Part shown: positions 63,977-64,000 of the stretch, piece after piece
Numbering within the stretch: position 1 is the first letter of the stretch
Layout: each line of letters begins with the position of its first letter
Source of the DNA: Tribonema minus
Lineage: Eukaryota; Sar; Xanthophyceae; Tribonematales; Tribonemataceae
Length of the DNA stretch: 64,000 nt
Direction: 5' to 3'
Assembly: GCA_017506865.1 (NCBI GenBank)
Contig: JAFCMP010000101.1
Span: forward strand, 310,001 to 374,000
Program-made: the position numbers and the translations under genes
Notes under the pieces: model-generated
The model's database searches: none
What the model was told of the DNA's origin: nothing
Seen by the model: the letters and a program-made list of their open reading frames with translations, nothing else

Positions 63977-64000
63977 TCAGAGTGTTGCTTACACGCGCAG

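Overview
This is nuclear DNA of a eukaryote. Genes are split into short exons by long GT-AG introns, there are AATAAA polyadenylation signals, and a non-LTR retrotransposon is present. Two proteins (transketolase and a CobW-family zinc chaperone) begin with a signal peptide followed by a cleavage context of the type ARA|F or ADA|F, the bipartite plastid-targeting signal typical of algae with a red-derived secondary plastid. A dynein-arm assembly factor (DNAAF3) implies motile flagella, and short interstitial TTAGGG tracts fit a stramenopile-type telomere. Best guess: a photosynthetic stramenopile (ochrophyte) alga. Haptophytes or cryptophytes are not excluded, and the species is inferred, not shown.

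Layout. 1-2.5 kb: degenerate tandem repeats and an isolated first exon of a NAT10/Kre33-like RNA cytidine acetyltransferase (-). 3.1-4.9 kb: class II glutamine amidotransferase of the DUG3/EgtC type (+). 7.5-13.9 kb: plastid transketolase, 7 exons (+). 15.9-23.3 kb: large protein with a RAMA-like domain, an OTU-like region and a candidate P-loop GTPase (-), broken by three one-base frame slips. 24.3-39.9 kb: plastid CobW/COG0523 zinc chaperone, 10 exons (-); its 8-kb intron 4 holds a 6.6-kb terminal-inverted-repeat element that itself carries a 5.5-kb LINE. 40.0-51.5 kb: DNAAF3, 12 exons (+), divergent from the chaperone across about 157 bp. 53.3-57.2 kb: secreted cysteine-rich protein, 2 exons (-). 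61.6 kb to the right edge: ATP phosphoribosyltransferase HIS1 (+), cut by the window end. Exon models were built by hand from reading frame, splice-site and phase agreement; transketolase (725 aa), the chaperone (697 aa), DNAAF3 (528 aa) and the secreted protein (289 aa) close without frame errors.

The most striking feature is not a gene. Nearly every multi-exon gene here carries, inside its introns, tandem degenerate copies of an adjacent exon edge together with its splice site ('exon-edge ghosts'): four copies before transketolase exon 3, four before the next HIS1 exon, several around six or seven chaperone exons, and many around DNAAF3 exons. Units are about 100-190 bp and contain the splice site, 20-80 bp of exon and intron filler. 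They appear to explain much of the intron length and could be a recurrent mutational process or a reservoir of decoy or alternative splice sites.

The second theme is retrotransposition. A LINE with zinc fingers, reverse transcriptase and a restriction-like-endonuclease-like C-terminus, plus at least eight short 3'-end relics, end in AATAAAA and abut GTAC. Four of the short relics have direct target-site duplications containing GTAC, suggesting sequence-preferring insertion. The genes share no single pathway; they are ordinary housekeeping, plastid and flagellar genes in a repeat-rich intron landscape.
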